This document shows, in pieces, positions 34,154 through 44,935 of a DNA stretch of 64,000 nucleotides. Within the stretch, counting starts at the first letter, position 1. Each line of letters begins with the position of its first letter. The stretch is taken from contig NZ_CAMFJF010000004.1 in the NCBI RefSeq assembly GCF_945956895.1, positions 123,927 through 187,926 on the forward strand, read 5' to 3'. The DNA comes from an uncultured Allobosea sp. GTDB taxonomy: Bacteria; Pseudomonadota; Alphaproteobacteria; Rhizobiales; Beijerinckiaceae. The notes under the pieces were generated by a model. It did no database searches. It worked only from the letters and a program-made list of their open reading frames with translations, and was not told where the DNA came from. The position numbers and the translations under genes are program-made.

Positions 34154-35503
34154 ATGATGACGAAGGAAGCCATGTTCGGACAAGGCGAAGAGGGGGACGG
34201 GTTGATCCGGCTGGGCATGGGCAGACGCGGGCTGACGATGATGGCGGGCCTGCTCGCCATCTCCGGCCTCGTTGCGGCCACGTTCTACTATATCAACCAG
34301 CCCCGAACCTTGCGCCTCGCCGTCGGGCCGCTCGGCTCCGAGGATGCCCGCATGGCGGCAGCCTTCGTGCAGGGTCTCAACCGCGACAAGGCTTCCGTGC
34401 GCCTGCGCCTCGTCCTGACCGAAGGTTCCGAAGACAGCGCCAAGAAGATCGATGCAGGCCAGGCCGATCTCGCCATGTTGCGCGCCGACATCGCCATGCC
34501 CTCGACGGCGGACACGGTCCTGATCACGCGGCGGACCTTTCCGTTCTTCATCACCACGGCGGAGACCGCGATCGGACGCATCGCCGACCTGCGTGGCCGG
34601 AAGATCGGTGTCGGCCGCAATCCGGCCGGCAATGCCGCGCTGCTGAAGCGCGTGCTGGCGCAGTACGAGGTCCGGCCCGAGGAGGTCGAGATCGTCGGCC
34701 TGAGCCAGGAAGAGATCGTGCCGGCGGCAAAGGAGAAGCGCATCGATGTCTTCTTCTCGATCAATGCGGTCGGCTCCCACGCCAATAATGACAGTCTGCG
34801 CCGTCTGCGCGAAGCCTGGGGCAACGATCCTGTCCTGATCCCGGTTCGCGAGGCCGACGCGCTCGCCGCGCATTACCGCGCGATCGAATCCGGCGAGATC
34901 GTGCGCGGCGCGCTCGGCGGCGATCCACCCCGCCCGGCCGAGAGCCAGCCGACCATCTCGATCACCTCGCGTCTCGTCGCGGCGCAGAGCCTCGACGACA
35001 ATCTTGTCGGTGAACTGACCAAGGACATCCTCGGCCTGCGCCTGACGCTGGCCTCGGAACTGCCGGCGGTGCAGGCGCTCGAGACGCCCTCGACCGACAA
35101 GGATGCTCCCTTGCCGGTCCATTCCGGCGCGGCCGCCTATATCGACGGTGAGCAGGAGAGCTTCTTCGACCGCTACGGCGACTGGTTCTATATCGGCGCC
35201 ATGGCGCTCTCGGCCGTGGGCACGGGCGGCGCCGCGCTGCTCGGCCGCGAAAGCGCCAACCGGCGCCGGCGCGCCATGTCGGGCCTCGACGAGTTGCTGG
35301 AGCTGCTCGCCGTCATCCGCTCCTGCGAGGACGAGACGGAATTGATGCGTCTCGGCCAGGAAGCCGACCAGATCCTGACGCGCGTGCTGGCGGACTATGC
35401 CAAGGGCGATCTCGACGTGGCCGCGCTCGCCGCCTACCGCCTCGCCATCGATCAGGTCGGCCGGGCCGTCGCCGAAAGGCAGCGGGCGCTGGCGGAAGCC
35501 TGA
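34154..35503 (+). CDS. TAXI-family (TRAP-type) solute-binding-like membrane protein
   Basis: A 449-residue protein with an N-terminal membrane anchor (LTMMAGLLAISGLVAATFYY). The TAXI/NMT1-like binding domain covers ~50-320 (LRLAVGPLGSEDARMAAAF, RTFPFFITTAETAIGRIADL, RGRKIGVGRNPAGNAALLKR). A second membrane span follows near 345-362 (WFYIGAMALSAVGTGGAALL), then a helical cytoplasmic tail of about 85 residues. Plain TAXI receptors lack this tail, so it may act as a sensor or stand-alone membrane receptor. No TRAP permease gene is adjacent. Confidence 0.85.
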   Translation: MMTKEAMFGQGEEGDGLIRLGMGRRGLTMMAGLLAISGLVAATFYYINQPRTLRLAVGPLGSEDARMAAAFVQGLNRDKASVRLRLVLTEGSEDSAKKIDAGQADLAMLRADIAMPSTADTVLITRRTFPFFITTAETAIGRIADLRGRKIGVGRNPAGNAALLKRVLAQYEVRPEEVEIVGLSQEEIVPAAKEKRIDVFFSINAVGSHANNDSLRRLREAWGNDPVLIPVREADALAAHYRAIESGEIVRGALGGDPPRPAESQPTISITSRLVAAQSLDDNLVGELTKDILGLRLTLASELPAVQALETPSTDKDAPLPVHSGAAAYIDGEQESFFDRYGDWFYIGAMALSAVGTGGAALLGRESANRRRRAMSGLDELLELLAVIRSCEDETELMRLGQEADQILTRVLADYAKGDLDVAALAAYRLAIDQVGRAVAERQRALAEA

Positions 35504-35657
35504 GCCTATTTACTTTTCGGCAGCCTCGGCGGTTGCCGAAAAGCCCGCCAGCGTTTATGTGCAGCGCAACGAATTCCAGATTCACGTGAAACAGGCTGCG
35601 CCGGCGGGGCATCGCTCCAGACCGGCTCGTGGCCTTGAAAGCAAGGCCCAGACCCGC

Positions 35658-37481
35658 ATGTCCATGCGCAACATCGCCATCATCGCGCACGTCGACCATG
35701 GCAAGACGACCCTCGTCGACAAGCTCCTGCAGCAGTCCGGCGCCTTCCGCGAGAACCAGCGCGTCGCCGAGCGCGTGATGGATTCGAACGATCTCGAGAA
35801 GGAGCGCGGCATCACCATCCTGGCCAAGGCGACCTCGGTCGTCTGGAAGGACACGCGCATCAACATCGTCGACACCCCCGGCCACGCCGATTTCGGCGGC
35901 GAGGTCGAGCGCATCCTGAACATGGTCGACTCCGCCATCGTGCTGGTCGACGCCGCCGAAGGCCCGATGCCGCAGACCAAGTTCGTGGTCTCGAAGGCGC
36001 TGAAGCTCGGCCTTCGTCCGATCGTCGCGATCAACAAGGTCGACAAGCCCGACGCCCGCACCACCGAGGTCATCAACGAGGTCTTCGACCTCTTCGCCGC
36101 GCTCGATGCCACCGATGAGCAGCTCGACTTCCCGATCCTCTACGGCTCGGGCAAGCAGGGCTGGATGGCGCACTCGCCGGAAGGTCCGCAGGACCAGGGC
36201 CTCGCGCCCATGTACGACCTCATCCTCAAGCACGTCCCGGCCCCGGCGGTCGAGGACGGCCCGTTCCGCATGATCGGCACGCTGCTGGAGGCCAATCCCT
36301 ATCTCGGCCGCATCATCACCGGCCGCGTCACTTCCGGTACGGCGAAGCCGAACCAGACCATCAAGGTGCTCTCGGGCGACGGCACGACGGTCGAGACCGG
36401 CCGCATCTCGAAGATTCTCGCCTTCCGCGGCATCGAGCGCCAGCCGATCGAGGAGGCCGTCGCCGGCGATATCGTCTCGATCGCCGGCCTGGTGAAGGGC
36501 ACCGTCGCCGACACCTTCTGCGACCCGGCCGTCACCGACCCGATCAAGGCCCAGCCGATCGATCCGCCGACGGTGTCGATGACCTTCTCGGTCAACGATT
36601 CCCCGCTCGCCGGCACCGAAGGCGACAAGGTCACGACCCGCGTCATCCGCGACCGCCTGTTCAAGGAGGCCGAGGGCAATGTCGCGCTGAAGATCGAGGA
36701 AGCCACCGATAAGGACAGCTACATCGTCTCCGGCCGTGGCGAATTGCAGCTCGCGATCCTGATCGAGACGATGCGCCGCGAGGGCTTTGAGCTCGGCGTC
36801 TCGCGTCCGCGCGTCGTGCTGAAGCGCGATGAGGCCGGCCAGCTCCTGGAGCCGATCGAGGAAGTCGTGATCGACGTCGACGAGGAGCATTCCGGCGTCG
36901 TCGTGCAGAAGATGGCCGAGCGCAAGGCCGACATGCTGGAGATGCGCCCGTCCGGCGGCAATCGCCTGCGCCTCGTCTTCCATGCGCCGACCCGTGGCCT
37001 CATCGGCTATCAGGGCGAGCTGCTGACCGATACGCGCGGTACCGCGATCATGAACCGGCTCTTCCACGCCTATCTGCCCTATAAGGGCGAGATCGCCGGC
37101 CGCCGCAACGGCGTGCTGATCGCGATGGAGACCGGCGAGGCTGTCGCCTACGCGCTGTGGAACCTCGAAGATCGCGGCCCGATGATGATCGAGCCGGGCT
37201 GGAAGGTCTATCAGGGCATGATCGTCGGCGAGCACACCCGCGAGAACGATCTCGAGGTGAACGTGCTCAAGGGCAAGAAGCTCACCAACATCCGCACGAC
37301 GTCGAAGGACGAGGCGGTGCGCCTGACTCCGCCGATCCGGATGACGCTGGAGCGTTCGCTGGCCTGGATCGACGATGACGAGCTCGTCGAGGTCACCCCG
37401 AAGTCGATCCGCCTGCGCAAGGGCATCCTCGACCCGAACGAGCGCAAGCGCTCGCAGAAGCAGAAGGCCGAAGTGGCCTGA
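35658..37481 (+). CDS. typA: Translational GTPase TypA/BipA
   Basis: A 607-residue GTPase from the ATG at 35658 (a second ATG two codons on); the longer ORF is an artefact. Motifs are AHVDHGKTT (G1), EKERGITI (G2 region), [11 protein letters not shown] (G3) and [10 protein letters not shown] (G4). The BipA-specific C-terminal region includes [20 protein letters not shown]. BipA binds the ribosome and supports 50S assembly and stress or cold growth. Length is exactly typical. A hairpin follows 7 bp after the stop. Confidence 0.98.
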   Translation: MSMRNIAIIAHVDHGKTTLVDKLLQQSGAFRENQRVAERVMDSNDLEKERGITILAKATSVVWKDTRINIVDTPGHADFGGEVERILNMVDSAIVLVDAAEGPMPQTKFVVSKALKLGLRPIVAINKVDKPDARTTEVINEVFDLFAALDATDEQLDFPILYGSGKQGWMAHSPEGPQDQGLAPMYDLILKHVPAPAVEDGPFRMIGTLLEANPYLGRIITGRVTSGTAKPNQTIKVLSGDGTTVETGRISKILAFRGIERQPIEEAVAGDIVSIAGLVKGTVADTFCDPAVTDPIKAQPIDPPTVSMTFSVNDSPLAGTEGDKVTTRVIRDRLFKEAEGNVALKIEEATDKDSYIVSGRGELQLAILIETMRREGFELGVSRPRVVLKRDEAGQLLEPIEEVVIDVDEEHSGVVVQKMAERKADMLEMRPSGGNRLRLVFHAPTRGLIGYQGELLTDTRGTAIMNRLFHAYLPYKGEIAGRRNGVLIAMETGEAVAYALWNLEDRGPMMIEPGWKVYQGMIVGEHTRENDLEVNVLKGKKLTNIRTTSKDEAVRLTPPIRMTLERSLAWIDDDELVEVTPKSIRLRKGILDPNERKRSQKQKAEVA

Positions 37482-37487
37482 GGAATT

Positions 37488-37514
37488 GGGCCGCCATATT
37501 TGGCGGCCCTCTTC
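37488..37514 (+). terminator. Hairpin downstream of typA, possibly bidirectional
   Basis: GGGCCGCCA and TGGCGGCCC form a perfect 9-bp GC-rich stem around TATT. The following TCTTCATTT is only moderately T-rich. It lies between the convergent typA and universal-stress genes. Confidence 0.7.
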
Positions 37515-37527
37515 ATTTCGGCCTGGC

Positions 37528-38367
37528 TCAGCGGCTCATCAGCAGCGGCAGCGGCGTCGATTTCAGCAGCGATTGCGTGACGCCGCCGAGCAGCCATTCG
37601 CGCAGCCGCGAGTGCTTGTAAGCGCCGCAGACGATCAGATCGGCACCGAAATCCGTTGCGGCCTGCCGGATCGTCTCGGCTACGTCATTCTTTCCGCTCA
37701 GCGCGACGTTTCGAACGGTTACGGAAGCGCCGTGCCGGGCCAGATGCGGCGCCAGTTCCGCCCCGGCGACGAAGCGCGACAGATCCTTCTCGCCGGTGAC
37801 GGAGAGAATCTCGACCTCGGCGCCTTTCAGGAACGGCCGGACTTCCGCCACCGTGCGGGCCGCCCCCGCGCTCCCGTCCCAGGCGATCAGGATGCGCCCG
37901 GCCGCGAAGGTCTCGCAGCCCGGCGGCACGATGATCACCGGCCGGCCGCTGTCGAACAGCGCGGCTTCGATCAGGCCGCGGTCGCGCTCGGCGGCATCCT
38001 TCTCCAGATCGAGCACGCTGAGGTCGTGGACGCGGGCTTGGGCGACGAGCCGGTCGCTGAGCTCGGCATAGACCAGTTGCGGCGTCTCGATCGTGCTGGT
38101 CACGCCGGCCAGGCCGGCGCTGGTCTTGGCGAGTTCGGCGAAACGTTCGGCCAGAACGCCGATGCGTCGGTTCTCGGCGTGGACGAAGGCGACGCCGAAG
38201 TCTCCGATCAGCGAGGCCGGGATCGCGTAGCGCATCGCCGCGGCCTGGATTGTCAGATGCGCGCCCGCTTGCTGCGCGAGCGACAGGGCATAGCCGAGCG
38301 CGGATTCGCGCTCGCCCTGGCCTTCTTCGGTATAGGCGGTGAAGATGCTCTTGATTGACGGGGCCAT
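37528..38367 (-). CDS. Universal stress protein (UspA family)
   Basis: A 279-residue protein with two Usp-like halves. The first (residues 1-~150) is degenerate. The second has the ATP-binding-type motif: ILIAWDGSAGAARTVAEVRP at its start and LIVCGAYKHSRLREWLLGGV at its end, close to the G-x2-G-x9-G(S/T) pattern. Tandem-domain Usps bind nucleotides and help survival under starvation and oxidative stress. Start at 38367 has a GGAG ribosome site. No EcfG-type promoter was seen upstream. Confidence 0.9.
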   Translation of the reverse strand: MAPSIKSIFTAYTEEGQGERESALGYALSLAQQAGAHLTIQAAAMRYAIPASLIGDFGVAFVHAENRRIGVLAERFAELAKTSAGLAGVTSTIETPQLVYAELSDRLVAQARVHDLSVLDLEKDAAERDRGLIEAALFDSGRPVIIVPPGCETFAAGRILIAWDGSAGAARTVAEVRPFLKGAEVEILSVTGEKDLSRFVAGAELAPHLARHGASVTVRNVALSGKNDVAETIRQAATDFGADLIVCGAYKHSRLREWLLGGVTQSLLKSTPLPLLMSR

Positions 38368-38561
38368 CGAGATCTCCGGTGGTTCGCAATGTCCAGGACA
38401 TAGGCTGTCCGCATCATGGTGCCCGCGCCTTGCGCTGGGTCAAATACGGTTGCTGCGGCCGAGGGCTCTGCCCTGCGCCCGGTGCAGTGCGTGGATGACG
38501 GCGGCTGCACTTGTCGGCTTGTTCCGGCTCTGATTCTGTGTGCGGACGGAGGATCACCACC

Positions 38562-39500
38562 ATGCAATTCCGCAATCTCGGCCGCTCGGGCCTGCGTGTC
38601 TCGCTCGTCGGGCTCGGCTGCAACAATTTCGGCGGCCGCATTGATCTCGATGCCACGCGCAAGGTCGTCGATGCCGCGATCGAGCATGGCATCACCCTGT
38701 TCGACACGGCCGACATCTATGGCGAGCGCGGCGGCTCCGAGACGGCGCTCGGCGAAGTGCTGGGTGCGCGCCGCAAGCAGATCGTGCTCGCCAGCAAGTT
38801 CGGCATGGATATGGATGCCGAGGGCGTGAAGAAGGGCGGCTCGCGTCGCTACATCATGAATGCCGTCGAGGATTCCCTGCGGCGTCTCAAGACCGACTGG
38901 CTCGATCTCTACCAGCTCCATCGCCCCGATCCGCTGACCCCGATCGAGGAAACCCTGCGCGCCATGGACGATCTCGTCCGCCAGGGCAAGGTCCGCTATA
39001 TCGGCTGCTCGAACGTCGTCGCCTGGCAGGTCGCCGATGCCCAGTGGACGGCGCGCGATCTCGGCCTTCCCGGCTTCGCCTCGGCGCAGGACGAATACAG
39101 CCTGCTGAAGCGCGGCGCCGAGAAGGACCTGATCCCGGCGCTCGGTCATTACGGCATGGGGTTGCTGCCCTATTTCCCGCTCGCCAACGGCGCTCTGACC
39201 GGCAAGTACAAGCGCGGCGCGGCAATGCCCGAGGGCGCGCGCCTGACCAAGCTGCCGCAGCGCGCCGATGAGATCTTCAGCGCCGATAACTGGCGGCGGA
39301 TTGAGGGCCTGACCGCCTTCGCCGAGCAGCGTGGCCATACGCTGGTCGAGCTCGCCTTCTCCTGGCTTGCGGCGCAGCCCGTCGTTTCCAGCGTCATCGC
39401 CGGCGCGACCAGGCCGGAGCAGGTCGCGGCCAACGTCAAGGCGGCCGACTGGGCGCTGAGCGCGGAAGACCTCGCCGAGATCGACAAGATCACCGCATAG
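38562..39500 (+). CDS. Aldo/keto reductase
   Basis: A 312-residue NADPH-dependent reductase from the ATG at 38562, preceded by GGAGGATCACC. Landmarks are MQFRNLGRSGLRVSLVGLGC, the catalytic Asp/Tyr in LFDTADIYGERGGSE, the catalytic Lys in VLASKFGMDM, the His in YQLHRPDPLTP and the C-terminal cofactor segment VSSVIAGATRPEQVAANV. It belongs to the YajO/tas-like group that reduces aldehydes and ketones. Single gene, followed by a long palindromic repeat. Confidence 0.94.
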   Translation: MQFRNLGRSGLRVSLVGLGCNNFGGRIDLDATRKVVDAAIEHGITLFDTADIYGERGGSETALGEVLGARRKQIVLASKFGMDMDAEGVKKGGSRRYIMNAVEDSLRRLKTDWLDLYQLHRPDPLTPIEETLRAMDDLVRQGKVRYIGCSNVVAWQVADAQWTARDLGLPGFASAQDEYSLLKRGAEKDLIPALGHYGMGLLPYFPLANGALTGKYKRGAAMPEGARLTKLPQRADEIFSADNWRRIEGLTAFAEQRGHTLVELAFSWLAAQPVVSSVIAGATRPEQVAANVKAADWALSAEDLAEIDKITA

Positions 39501-39543
39501 GCTCTGCGGGCAGTTAGCCGCCTCGGCTTCATGGTGGCTACGC

Positions 39544-39692
39544 CGTCATTCCGGGGCTTCGCGCCAGCGAAGAGCCCGGAACCCAGAACCGATACGGTCT
39601 CCACGAAAGGTGTGGTCGGGTCATCGACCAAATCGGTAATGGCATCGGTTCTGGATTCCAGGTTCAGGCCTGCGGCCTGCCCCGGAATGACG
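39544..39692. repeat. Palindromic intergenic repeat, family R1 (long form)
   Basis: Begins CGTCATTCCGGGGCTTCGCG and ends GCCCCGGAATGACG, with inner AGAACCGAT / ATCGGTTCT arms. Closely similar to the copy at 15029-15175. Confidence 0.85.
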
Positions 39693-39741
39693 GTTGAGGT
39701 TCGAGTAACGCGTCTCCGAAAACCACCGCCTCAGGCTACGC

Positions 39742-40407
39742 TCACAGGAACGTCGCGATCTCCTCCAGCGGTTTCTTGCCGATGGCGGGGACGGCGCAGC
39801 CCTCCTCTGGATAGCCGACGACGAGCAGGATCAGCGCCTTCTCGTTGTCGGGCCGTCCGCAGATCGCGTTGAGGAAGTTCATCGGCGCCGGCGTATGCGT
39901 CAGCGTCGCAAGGCCTGCATCATGCAATGCCGCGATCAGGAAGCCGGTGGCGATGCCGACCGATTCCGGCACGTAATAGTGCTTGATCCTGTTGCCCTCG
40001 GCATCGACGCCCCAGCGCTGGGCGAAGATCGCGATCAGCCAGGGCGCGGTCTCCAGGAACGGCTTGTTCTCATCGGTGCCGAGATGGGAGAGTGCGTCCA
40101 GCCATTCCTCGCCGGCCCGGCCGGCATAGAAGGCGCGCTCCTCCTCCTCGGCGCCCACACGGATCAGCGCCTTGCGCTGCGGGTCGGAGATGCAGACGAA
40201 GCTCCAGGGCTGCTGGTTGGCGCCTGACGGAGCCGTGCCGGCGACGCGCACCGCCGTCTCGATCAGCTTCCGCGGCACCGGCTTGTCCGAGAAGTCGCGC
40301 ACCGTGCGTCGCTTGCGCATCCGGGCGAGGAAGGCATCGGCCCGGCCCTGCATCTCGGCTTCCGGAACGCCCTCGAAGACGAGCGGCATGGTGACATAGA
40401 GGCTCAC
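39742..40407 (-). CDS. Nitroreductase family protein, iodotyrosine deiodinase (IYD)-like
   Basis: A 221-residue FMN protein. The GTG at 40407 is chosen because AGGAGAG lies 8 bp upstream; ATGs at 40428 and 40389 are alternatives. It has [59 protein letters not shown] and [19 protein letters not shown]. These follow the IYD subgroup and not BluB or NfsB. The three residues that hold the halotyrosine zwitterion in human IYD (E157, Y161, K182, numbering from memory) are matched by Glu, Tyr and Lys at identical spacing (Tyr-4, Tyr, Tyr+21). It may reductively dehalogenate halotyrosine-like substrates. Divergent from polA. Confidence 0.88.
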   Translation of the reverse strand: MSLYVTMPLVFEGVPEAEMQGRADAFLARMRKRRTVRDFSDKPVPRKLIETAVRVAGTAPSGANQQPWSFVCISDPQRKALIRVGAEEEERAFYAGRAGEEWLDALSHLGTDENKPFLETAPWLIAIFAQRWGVDAEGNRIKHYYVPESVGIATGFLIAALHDAGLATLTHTPAPMNFLNAICGRPDNEKALILLVVGYPEEGCAVPAIGKKPLEEIATFL

Positions 40408-40501
40408 GGCGTTTCTCTCCTGACGCATTTTGGCCAGCTTGCTGCGAATCGCAGGCTGGATGCAATGGACCGGTTGCGTCGGCCCGCTTATGGTCCGCGC
40501 C

Positions 40502-43500
40502 ATGAGCGAGAAAGCCACCACTGCACCCGCCCTGAAGCCCGGCGACCACCTCTTCCTGGTCGATGGCTCGAACTTCATTTTCCGGGCCTATTTCCAGTCG
40601 ATCAATCAGGACCGGAAATATAATGCCCGCTCGGACGGGCTGCCCTCCGGCGCCGTCCGGCTCTTCGCGACGAAGCTGTTCCAGTTCGTGCGCGAGGGCG
40701 TGCTCGGCGTCCGCCCGACCCACCTCGCCATCGTCTTCGACAAGTCGGAGAACTCGTTCCGCAAGGCGATCTACCCGGCCTACAAGGGCAATCGCTCCGA
40801 TCCGCCGCCCGATCTCATTCCGCAATTCCCGCTGATGCGCGAGGCGGTGCGCGCCTTCGGCCTCATCCCGGTCGAGCAGGATGTCTACGAGGCGGACGAC
40901 CTGATCGCGACCTATGCGAAACAGGCCCGCGAGGCCGGCGCCGATGTCCTGATCGTCTCCGCCGACAAGGACCTGATGCAGTTGGTGAAGCCGGGCGTCG
41001 CGATGTACGACCCCGCCTCCGGCGACCAGAAGAAGGGCGCGGGCTTCCGCGCCGAGCGCCGCATCGGCGAGCCCGAGGTCGTCGAGTATTTCGGCGTCAT
41101 GCCCGACAAGGTCACCGATGTGCAGGCGCTCGCCGGCGACGCCACCGACAACGTGCCGGGCGCACCCGGCATCGGCATCAAGACGGCGGCCCAGCTCATC
41201 GGCGAGTATGGCGATCTCGAAACCCTGCTGGCGCGTGCCGGCGAGATCAAGCAGCCGAAGCGCAGGGAGACGCTGACCAATCCCGAAGTGATCGAGAAGG
41301 TCCGCATCTCCCACAAGCTCGTCAGCCTCGTCGACGACGTGAAGGTCGAGACGCCGCTGGAAAACCTGACGCTGGAGCAGCCCGACCCGGCCAAGCTCAT
41401 CGCCTTCCTCAAGGCGATGGAGTTCACCACCATCACCAAGCGCGTCGCCGAAGCCTATGAGGCGGATATCGGTGCCGTCGACGCCGATCCGGCCCTGGCG
41501 CCGGGCGGCGCCCGCGCGGCCGAGCTCAAGGCGCTCTATGCCGGCGCCGATGCCGCTGAGGATGGCGCTTCCGCCACGTCTCCGGCCGCCTCTCCTGTGA
41601 CTGCCGCTGCGGCCTCAGGCGTGCCCGCTGGCGAAGATGGCTGGCTGAAGCCGGGCGATCTCGTTGCTGCCCGCAAGAACGAGGCGATCGCCGGCAAGAT
41701 CGACCGCTCCACCTATGAATGCGTGCGCACGCTCGCCGATCTCGAACGCTGGATCGGCTGGGCCTACGAGGTTGGGCACGTCGCGCTCGATACGGAGACC
41801 AACTCGCTCGATGCGATGCAGGCCGATCTCGTCGGCATCTCGCTCGCGGTCGCGCCGGGCCGCGCCTGCTACATCCCGCTCCAGCATCGCGCCGGCGATG
41901 GCGGGCTCTTCGACGAGGGCTTGCTCGAAGGCCAGATCCCGCTGGCGCAGGCCGTCGCGGCGCTGAAGCCGCTACTCGCCGATGCCGGTGTGCTCAAGAT
42001 CGGCCAGAACCTGAAATACGACCTGCTCATCCTGGAGCGTCATGGGCTCAGCGTGTCCCCGATCGAGGACACCATGCTGATCTCCTATGCGCTCGATGCC
42101 GGCATCAACAGCCACGGCATGGACAAGCTCTCGGAACTGCATCTCGGCCACGAGACAATTCCGTATGCGCAGGTCGCGGGCACGGGCAAAAACCAGGTCA
42201 CCTTCGACAAGGTGCCGCTCGACCGCGCGACCGACTATGCCGCCGAGGATGCGGACGTCACGCTCCGGCTCTGGCGCGCGCTGAAGCCGCGGCTCGTCGC
42301 CGAGAAGAAGACGGCGGTCTACGAGGTGCTGGAACGGCCGATGGTCGAGGTCCTCGCCAAGATGGAGCGCCGCGGCATCGCCATCGACCGGCAGATCCTC
42401 TCCCGCCTCTCCGGCGATTTCGCGCAAGGGCTCGCCCGGTTGGAGGACGAGATCTATGAGCTCGCCGGCGAGAAATTCACCATCGGCAGCCCGAAGCAGC
42501 TCGGTGACATCCTGTTCGGCAAGATGGGGCTGGAGGGTGCCAAGAAGACCGCGACCGGCCAATGGGCGACGGGCGCCGGCGTGCTGGAAGACCTTGCCGA
42601 GCAGGGCCACGCGCTGCCCGCGAAGATTCTGGAATGGCGTCAGCTCGCGAAGCTGAAATCGACCTATACCGATTCACTGCCGGGTTATGTGAACCCTGAG
42701 ACCAACCGGGTCCACACCTCCTATGCGCTGGCGGCGACGACGACGGGCCGGCTCTCCTCTTCCGAGCCCAATCTCCAGAACATCCCGATCCGCACCGAGG
42801 CCGGCCGCAAGATCCGCACTGCCTTCGTGCCGGAAAAGGGCTTCAAGCTGGTCTCGGCCGATTACAGCCAGATCGAACTGCGCCTGCTCGCCCATATCGC
42901 CGAGATCCCGCAGCTCCGGCAGGCCTTCGCCGATGGCATCGACATCCACGCGATGACGGCTTCCGAGATGTTCGGCGTGCCCGTGCAGGGCATGCCGAGT
43001 GAGGTGCGCCGCCGCGCCAAGGCGATCAATTTCGGCATCATCTACGGCATCTCGGCCTTCGGCCTCGCCAACCAGCTCGGCATCGGCCGCGAGGAGGCGA
43101 GCGCCTATATCCGCAAGTATTTCGAGCGCTTCCCCGGCATCCGCGACTACATGGACCAGACCAAGACGCATGTGCGCGCCCACGCCCAGGTCACCACGAT
43201 CTTCGGCCGCGTCTGCCATTTCCCGGCGGTCGCCTCGAAGAACCCGTCGGAACGCGCCTTCGTCGAGCGCCAGGCGATCAACGCCCCGATCCAGGGCTCG
43301 GCCGCCGACATCATCCGCCGGGCGATGACCCGCATGGACAATGCGCTCGCCGCCAACCGGCTGGGCGCCCGCATGCTGCTGCAGGTCCATGACGAGCTCG
43401 TCTTCGAGGTGCCGGAGGCGGAGGTCGAGAAGACCCTGCCGATCATCGAGACGGTGATGGTCGAGGCGCCGCATCCGGCCGTGCAATTGCGCGTGCCGCT

Positions 43501-43546
43501 CGCCGTCGAGGCCCGCGCCGCCGGCAATTGGGACGAGGCGCACTGA
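40502..43546 (+). CDS. polA: DNA polymerase I
   Basis: A 1014-residue three-domain enzyme from the ATG at 40502. The 5'-3' exonuclease domain ([33 protein letters not shown]) covers ~1-300. The 3'-5' exonuclease follows at ~430-620 with an intact D-x-E ([14 protein letters not shown]), so proofreading should be active. The polymerase domain has [17 protein letters not shown] (motif A), [20 protein letters not shown] (O-helix) and [11 protein letters not shown] (motif C). It fills gaps in repair and removes Okazaki primers. An Ala/Pro-rich linker near 370-410 is longer than in E. coli. Confidence 0.98.
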   Translation: MSEKATTAPALKPGDHLFLVDGSNFIFRAYFQSINQDRKYNARSDGLPSGAVRLFATKLFQFVREGVLGVRPTHLAIVFDKSENSFRKAIYPAYKGNRSDPPPDLIPQFPLMREAVRAFGLIPVEQDVYEADDLIATYAKQAREAGADVLIVSADKDLMQLVKPGVAMYDPASGDQKKGAGFRAERRIGEPEVVEYFGVMPDKVTDVQALAGDATDNVPGAPGIGIKTAAQLIGEYGDLETLLARAGEIKQPKRRETLTNPEVIEKVRISHKLVSLVDDVKVETPLENLTLEQPDPAKLIAFLKAMEFTTITKRVAEAYEADIGAVDADPALAPGGARAAELKALYAGADAAEDGASATSPAASPVTAAAASGVPAGEDGWLKPGDLVAARKNEAIAGKIDRSTYECVRTLADLERWIGWAYEVGHVALDTETNSLDAMQADLVGISLAVAPGRACYIPLQHRAGDGGLFDEGLLEGQIPLAQAVAALKPLLADAGVLKIGQNLKYDLLILERHGLSVSPIEDTMLISYALDAGINSHGMDKLSELHLGHETIPYAQVAGTGKNQVTFDKVPLDRATDYAAEDADVTLRLWRALKPRLVAEKKTAVYEVLERPMVEVLAKMERRGIAIDRQILSRLSGDFAQGLARLEDEIYELAGEKFTIGSPKQLGDILFGKMGLEGAKKTATGQWATGAGVLEDLAEQGHALPAKILEWRQLAKLKSTYTDSLPGYVNPETNRVHTSYALAATTTGRLSSSEPNLQNIPIRTEAGRKIRTAFVPEKGFKLVSADYSQIELRLLAHIAEIPQLRQAFADGIDIHAMTASEMFGVPVQGMPSEVRRRAKAINFGIIYGISAFGLANQLGIGREEASAYIRKYFERFPGIRDYMDQTKTHVRAHAQVTTIFGRVCHFPAVASKNPSERAFVERQAINAPIQGSAADIIRRAMTRMDNALAANRLGARMLLQVHDELVFEVPEAEVEKTLPIIETVMVEAPHPAVQLRVPLAVEARAAGNWDEAH

Positions 43547-43572
43547 GAGCTGGATTGCACGCCGCCTTCGAA

Positions 43573-43683
43573 CCCTCATCCTGAGGAGCGCCACAGGCGC
43601 GTCTCGAAGGATGCTCCAGTTATCACCGGAGCCTCCTGGAGCATCCTTCGAGACGCCGCTGACGCGGCTCCTCAGGATGAGGG
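43573..43683. repeat. Palindromic intergenic repeat, family R3
   Basis: Begins CCCTCATCCTGAGGAGCG and ends GCTCCTCAGGATGAGGG, with inner CGTCTCGAAGGATGCTCCAG / GAGCATCCTTCGAGACG arms. The sister copy is at 12141-12256; the internal arms are nearly identical between them. Confidence 0.88.
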
Positions 43684-43716
43684 CTGTGATGGTTTCATCG
43701 GGGTCATGGGCCAACC

Positions 43717-43742
43717 GGAACCCGGCCGATCCTTCCAGCGTT
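43717..43742 (+). promoter_or_regulatory. EcfG-type promoter (GGAAC-N17-CGTT) of the AI-2E family permease gene
   Basis: GGAAC at 43717-43721 and CGTT at 43739-43742 are separated by 17 bp (GGAACC-N16-CGTT). The -10 ends 41 bp before the ATG at 43784. The pattern is that recognised by the general stress sigma factor EcfG, which is encoded at 51162-51776. Confidence 0.75.
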
Positions 43743-43783
43743 GATCCCTCCGACGCGCCAGGGGGGCGCGGTTCGCGCGTTGG

Positions 43784-44926
43784 ATGCATCTCATGCTCAG
43801 CTCATCGGCCTGGAGGCCGTTTCCGCGCTATAGGGCGGAACCGGAACCGGTGGAGGACAGCGCAGAGGTCACGGCCTCTGAGCATGATCTCATCGTCCGC
43901 TACGCCATCGTCGGCATCTTCGTCATCCTGGCCACGGCCTCGCTGGCCCTGACCAAGGTCATCGCCATGCCGGTCACGGCGGGCGTCATCTTCGGGCTCG
44001 TGCTCGGGCCGCTCGTCGACCTGCTGGCGCGCCATCGCGTGCCGCAGCATGCCGCCGCGGCGCTGGTCGTGCTGCTCTTCATCGGCCTGCTCTTCGGCGC
44101 GATCGCGATCCTCGCCGTGCCGGTCGCCGGCTGGAGCGATCAGGCCCCGGCGATGATGGCGGCGCTTCAGAGCAAGCTCGCCGGCGTCTGTGCCTTCATG
44201 GACGAGTTCAAGCGCGGCATCGCTTCGATCACCGGCAAGGGCGCCGAGCTCAGCGTCTCCCAGGGCAATCCGCTTTTCGACATCGCGCTGACCTCGTCCG
44301 CGGCGGCGGGCGGCCTGCTGATCTTCGTCGCGACGATCTATTTCTGGCTGGCGACGCGCCGCCATCTCAAGGCGCGGGTGCTCAGGCTTTGCCTCGGCCG
44401 GGGTGCGCGCCGCTCGGCCGGTTCCTTCTTCGAGGAGATCGAGGCACGCGTCGCCCGCTATTTCGCGCTGGTGACCGCGATCAATTTCGGCATGGGCGTC
44501 CTGACCATGGCGATCGCCTGGCTCGCCGGCCTGCCCTTCCCGGTCTTCTGGGGGGCGCTGGCCTTCCTGCTCAACTATCTCGCCTTCATCGGCCCGATCT
44601 TCGTCGCGATCCTGCTTCTGGCTGGCGCCTTGCTCGATGCGCCTTCGATCCTCGCCGCGCTCTGGCCGGCGGCGGCCTATTACGTCCTGCACCTGATCGA
44701 GGGCAACGCGGTCACGCCTGTCTTCGTCGGCAACCGGTTGACGATCTCGCCCTTCCTCGTCTTCATCGCCTTCATCTTCTGGCTCTGGCTCTGGGGGCCG
44801 GTCGGGGCCGTGCTCTCGACGCCGATCGTCATCGTCGCCATGGTGGCGCAGGAGGAATTCGCGCGCTATCGCCGCGAAAAGGCCAGGACTGAGGCCGAAG
44901 AGGCCGGTGAAGCCCAGAGCGCCTGA
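43784..44926 (+). CDS. AI-2E family transporter (PerM/TqsA-like)
   Basis: A 380-residue inner-membrane protein; the start is the ATG at 43784 or 43793. It has about eight hydrophobic segments in the family arrangement: an N-terminal pair (YAIVGIFVILATASLALTKV), a long soluble loop with AALQSKLAGVCAFMDEF, and a C-terminal bundle ending FIAFIFWLWLWGPVGAVLST. The family includes TqsA and PerM and also Na+/H+ antiporters, so the transported species is open. An exact EcfG promoter lies upstream, which makes it a likely member of the general stress regulon. Confidence 0.9.
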   Translation: MHLMLSSSAWRPFPRYRAEPEPVEDSAEVTASEHDLIVRYAIVGIFVILATASLALTKVIAMPVTAGVIFGLVLGPLVDLLARHRVPQHAAAALVVLLFIGLLFGAIAILAVPVAGWSDQAPAMMAALQSKLAGVCAFMDEFKRGIASITGKGAELSVSQGNPLFDIALTSSAAAGGLLIFVATIYFWLATRRHLKARVLRLCLGRGARRSAGSFFEEIEARVARYFALVTAINFGMGVLTMAIAWLAGLPFPVFWGALAFLLNYLAFIGPIFVAILLLAGALLDAPSILAALWPAAAYYVLHLIEGNAVTPVFVGNRLTISPFLVFIAFIFWLWLWGPVGAVLSTPIVIVAMVAQEEFARYRREKARTEAEEAGEAQSA

Positions 44927-44935
44927 GGCCTTTCC

